Shown in pieces: positions 61,512 through 64,000 of a stretch of DNA of 64,000 nucleotides. A model generated the notes under the pieces. It worked only from the letters and a program-made list of their open reading frames with translations, had not been told where the DNA came from and ran no database searches. Made by a program: the position numbers and the translations under genes. Numbering within the stretch: position 1 is the first letter of the stretch; every line of letters begins with the position of its first letter. The DNA lies in NCBI GenBank assembly GCA_900319385.1, contig ONOG01000005.1, forward strand, positions 32,366-96,365. The letters run 5' to 3'. This DNA comes from an uncultured Prevotellaceae bacterium. Lineage in GTDB: Bacteria; Bacteroidota; Bacteroidia; Bacteroidales; Bacteroidaceae.

Positions 61512-62672
61512 ATGTCAGAACTCCAATACACTTGCTGCGGTGGCTGCTGCCGCCTCTCGGCACGCGGCTGCACGCTCCACACCGACAAGCTCAATGCCTA
61601 CGACTGGCTCGCCGACCTGCCCGACAACCAGAACGCCTGTCCCGTCGTCGAAGTCACCTTCAAGGCACCCCGCAAGGGATACTACCTCAACGCCAACAAC
61701 CTCGACCTGCACAAGGGCGACATCGTGGCAGTCGAGGCAAGCCCCGGGCACGACATCGGCACCGTCACCATGACCGGACGCCTCGTGCCCCTGCAAATCA
61801 AGAAGGCCAACCTCAAGCCCGACTACGAGCTCAAACGCATCTACCGCAAAGCCCGCAACGTCGATATGGATAAGTATCGCGAGGCCAAGGCGCTGGAACA
61901 CGAGACCATGATCGAGAGCCGCCAGATTGCCAAGGACCTCGGACTGAAGATGAAAATCGGCGACGTGGAGTATCAGGGCGACGCTAACAAGGCCATCTTC
62001 TACTACATCGCCGACGAGCGTGTGGACTTCCGACAGCTCATCAAGGTGCTCGCCGAACGCTTCCACATCCGTGTCGAGATGAAACAAATCGGTGCACGCC
62101 AGGAAGCAGGGCGTATCGGCGGCATCGGCCCCTGTGGCCGTGAACTGTGCTGCGCCACGTGGATGTCCAACTTCAACAGCGTCTCCACCTCGGCCGCGCG
62201 CTTTCAGGACATCTCCCTCAACCCGCAGAAACTCGCCGGACAGTGCGCCAAACTCAAGTGCTGCCTCAACTACGAAGTCGATCAGTACGTCGAGTCGCTC
62301 AAGCGTCTGCCCTCACGCGAAATCGTGCTCCAGACCCTCGATGCCGACTACTTCTACTTCAAGGCCGACATCCTGGCGCACACCATCACCTACTCCACCG
62401 ACAAGCACGCCCTCGTCAACGAAGCGACCATCTCTGCCCGACGCGCCTTCGAAATCATTCAGATGAACCGCGAAGGCCAGAAGCCCGCCGCCCTCACCGA
62501 GGATGGCAACCCCACGGCTCCCGTCTCGACCGACCTGCTCGACCAGGACAACATCACGCGCTTCGACCGTGCACGCAAGAAGAAGAAACGCAACGGCGGC
62601 AATCGCGAAGGACGTGCCAACAACGGAAGGCAAGGACAGTCTAATCGTCAGAAAAACAATCCACAAGCCTGA
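61512..62672 (+). CDS. PSP1-domain (RicT/YaaT-like) protein
   Basis: A 386-residue cytoplasmic protein with the Cys-rich start YTCCGGCCRLSARGC, a PSP1 domain (about 40-290, GDIVAVEASPGHDIGTV, VDFRQLIKVLAERFHIRVEM, and GIGPCGRELCCATWM, KLAGQCAKLKCCLNYE) and a basic low-complexity tail (RARKKKKRNGGNREGRAN...). In Bacillus RicT works with RicA/RicF in an iron-sulfur complex affecting RNA processing and sporulation; the role in Bacteroidetes is unclear. The Cys residues suggest metal binding. Confidence 0.87.
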   Translation: MSELQYTCCGGCCRLSARGCTLHTDKLNAYDWLADLPDNQNACPVVEVTFKAPRKGYYLNANNLDLHKGDIVAVEASPGHDIGTVTMTGRLVPLQIKKANLKPDYELKRIYRKARNVDMDKYREAKALEHETMIESRQIAKDLGLKMKIGDVEYQGDANKAIFYYIADERVDFRQLIKVLAERFHIRVEMKQIGARQEAGRIGGIGPCGRELCCATWMSNFNSVSTSAARFQDISLNPQKLAGQCAKLKCCLNYEVDQYVESLKRLPSREIVLQTLDADYFYFKADILAHTITYSTDKHALVNEATISARRAFEIIQMNREGQKPAALTEDGNPTAPVSTDLLDQDNITRFDRARKKKKRNGGNREGRANNGRQGQSNRQKNNPQA

Positions 62673-62676
62673 CGCC

Positions 62677-63270
62677 ATGACCCCACGCCGCGTGCTCACC
62701 CTCGCCGCGCTCATCGGTGCGACAGTCTGTCTTCTCACATCCTGCGAGAAGACAGTTTTTCGTGACCACACTGCGGACCACCCCTACACCTACCGCAGTG
62801 TCGATGCACGCGGCTGGCTGGCGAGCGACACCCTCAGTTTCGACTTCCCAGCCGCGGCTGCCGACCAAGCCGACGCCAGCCTCTCCCTCCGCCTGCTCGA
62901 CAGCTACCCCTACCGGCGCCTGCAGCTCAGCCTCACCGTGCAAGAGCTACAGCCCCTGCGCCGGCGATTCACCATCCATCGACAGGTCGATACGCAGGGA
63001 CACACCCTGCAGGCCGACACCCTTAGCTACGTCGTCCAGCGCATACGGACCCTCCACCGGCAGACCGTCGATATCGACCTCTTCGACAAGGAAAACCAGC
63101 CCTTAGGTTCATCACTTCCCCGCATCCGCATCGACCACAGCCTCGGCACACTCCCCCTAACCCCCGACCATCGCCACCGCATCCTCATCACCCACCGCAT
63201 GCGCGACCCACTCCTGCCAGGCATCACCGATGTCGGGCTGCTCCTCCACCCGACCTCCTCCACCCACTAA
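62677..63270 (+). CDS. gldH: GldH-like gliding motility lipoprotein
   Basis: A 197-residue lipoprotein (LTLAALIGATVCLLTSCEKT). The start at 62677 lies 4 bp after the previous stop; an in-frame ATG at 62503 would lie inside it. Beta-rich mature part with YRSVDARGWLASDTLSFDF, LRLLDSYPYRRLQLSLTVQ and DPLLPGITDVGLLLH, the typical end of GldH. GldH is needed for gliding in Flavobacterium and is found with type IX secretion genes in non-motile Bacteroidetes. Its presence with SprA supports a functional secretion system. Confidence 0.88.
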   Translation: MTPRRVLTLAALIGATVCLLTSCEKTVFRDHTADHPYTYRSVDARGWLASDTLSFDFPAAAADQADASLSLRLLDSYPYRRLQLSLTVQELQPLRRRFTIHRQVDTQGHTLQADTLSYVVQRIRTLHRQTVDIDLFDKENQPLGSSLPRIRIDHSLGTLPLTPDHRHRILITHRMRDPLLPGITDVGLLLHPTSSTH

Positions 63271-63296
63271 CCATCATTCATCCATCCAATGACTAT

Positions 63297-63334
63297 AATA
63301 AGGTACGCGCACGCATACGCGTACCTTATTTTTT
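63297..63334 (+). terminator. Intrinsic terminator of the holB-ricT-gldH run
   Basis: AATAAGGTACGCG paired with CGCGTACCTTATT, then TTTTTG. Confidence 0.93.
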
Positions 63335-63390
63335 GTTCCCCATTCAGCCCCCTCGCCCCGATTTAACATTTCTCACCACTTCCCGACCAC

Positions 63391-64000
63391 TTAGTTGCAT
63401 TTTCGTCAACTAAGACCTCGGTCGTCCGTTCGCTGAGAATCGCGTAAAACTCACCGACCGACCGCTCGGTCAGAAATTTCGCAACTACGACGCGTTAACT
63501 TCCGACCCATTTATCACTTTTCACCCTTCATTTTTCACTTTTCACCTTTCACTTTTCTTTTGTCCGCCGACGGAGCGTCGGCAGACGGCGGACAAACCTG
63601 TCGACAGACGGCGCTCTGACGACCCGCAGACCGCGGACTGACGACGCTCCGTCGGCGGACAAACGACAGAATAGACGGCGCTTTACCGACGCTCACTCGG
63701 CGGACTGCCGACAGCCAGTCGGCGGACAAAAATGAAATAAATCGGAATCTGTGACGTGAAAATGCTTTTCGCAAAGCGGAAAAAAGGAATTTTTAGTCAG
63801 AAAACTCCACTTTCGGGATTTTTTTAGAAGACAACTCGGGACAACAAAGGACAACTCGGGACAACTTTATGATTTCATTTTTGAGAAAAATGTTGTCCTT
63901 TGTTGTCCTTCGTTGTCCCGTGTTGTCTTCTAAAATACTGCCTCTCCAAAAATTTTATCCCAATTTCTTTCAGTTTTCAGGCTTCGCCTGATCGGGCGGG
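63391..64000 (-). repeat. About 600-bp structured repeat element, copy B (inverted, cut by window end)
   Basis: The reverse complement of 52174-52776, complete from the TTAGTTG end through the GC-rich and GGACAAC hairpins to CCCGCCCGATCAGGCGAAGC at the window edge. It differs from copy A by scattered substitutions, a somewhat shorter GC-rich block and a longer simple-repeat/AT stretch. A 79-codon frame (63774-63535) parallels the frame in copy A. No gene is otherwise present from 63335 to the window end. Confidence 0.92.

Overview
The window is a chromosomal segment of a GC-rich (by eye well over 50% G+C) member of the Bacteroidetes, most likely order Bacteroidales and close to Prevotellaceae. 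The evidence is the type IX secretion genes sprA and gldH, the Bacteroidetes promoter form (TTTG, about 19-20 bp, TAnnTTTG) seen repeatedly, the rarity of Shine-Dalgarno sites, and Bacteroidetes-restricted families (NigD-like, DUF4837, fused LptF/LptG-type permease). The genus is inference; no rRNA gene is present.

Layout. 0-11 kb: sprA (5' end outside the window), an unknown gene, a secreted subtilisin, xseA/xseB, ndk. 11.5-19.2 kb: an M23 peptidase, then two paralogous helix-turn-helix/single-membrane-segment proteins that bracket a cassette of four lipoprotein or secreted proteins of unknown function. 19.2-23 kb: an AT-rich island with a small Gly/Asp/Trp-rich protein, a fimbrillin-like lipoprotein and a PD-(D/E)XK nuclease-fold protein. 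23-35 kb: a small lipoprotein, an initiator-type tRNA-Met, a rhodanese/metallo-beta-lactamase lipoprotein, two deoxynucleoside kinases, a GH2 beta-galactosidase, a YkvA-like protein, YfhO-like/murF facing left and folP/cdaA facing right. 36-41 kb: pectin-related enzymes (GH105, rhamnogalacturonan acetylesterase), a DUF4837 lipoprotein and a Tat-exported aldo/keto reductase. 41.4-42.8 kb: a scar zone in which an AraC regulator, a ZIP transporter and a GH51 arabinofuranosidase survive only as fragments. 42.8-51.8 kb: leftward housekeeping genes (UvrA-like, aspartate aminotransferase, BI-1, ribBA, LptF/G-like permease, efp) and rightward rpmH. 53-63.3 kb: a rightward run with a TlpA-like protein, PASTA protein, RluD-type synthase, ddl, acyltransferase, NigD-like, metF, DNA polymerase III delta', ricT-like and gldH.

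The most unusual content is non-coding. A 108-bp element built as 12 + 4 x 21 + 12 bp, palindromic at several scales, occurs four times. A roughly 600-bp, multiply self-complementary element occurs twice in inverted orientation, flanking the 53-63 kb gene block. The murF/folP intergenic region is a large palindrome carrying duplicated promoters on each side. G/C-rich REP-like hairpins and CACTTTT-type simple repeats lie between genes and in a few cases inside coding sequence. Several gene remnants keep one or both ends and lack the middle or the start, which points to repeated short deletions. I consider the 108-bp and 600-bp elements the best candidates for something undescribed; no protein partner is visible for either.
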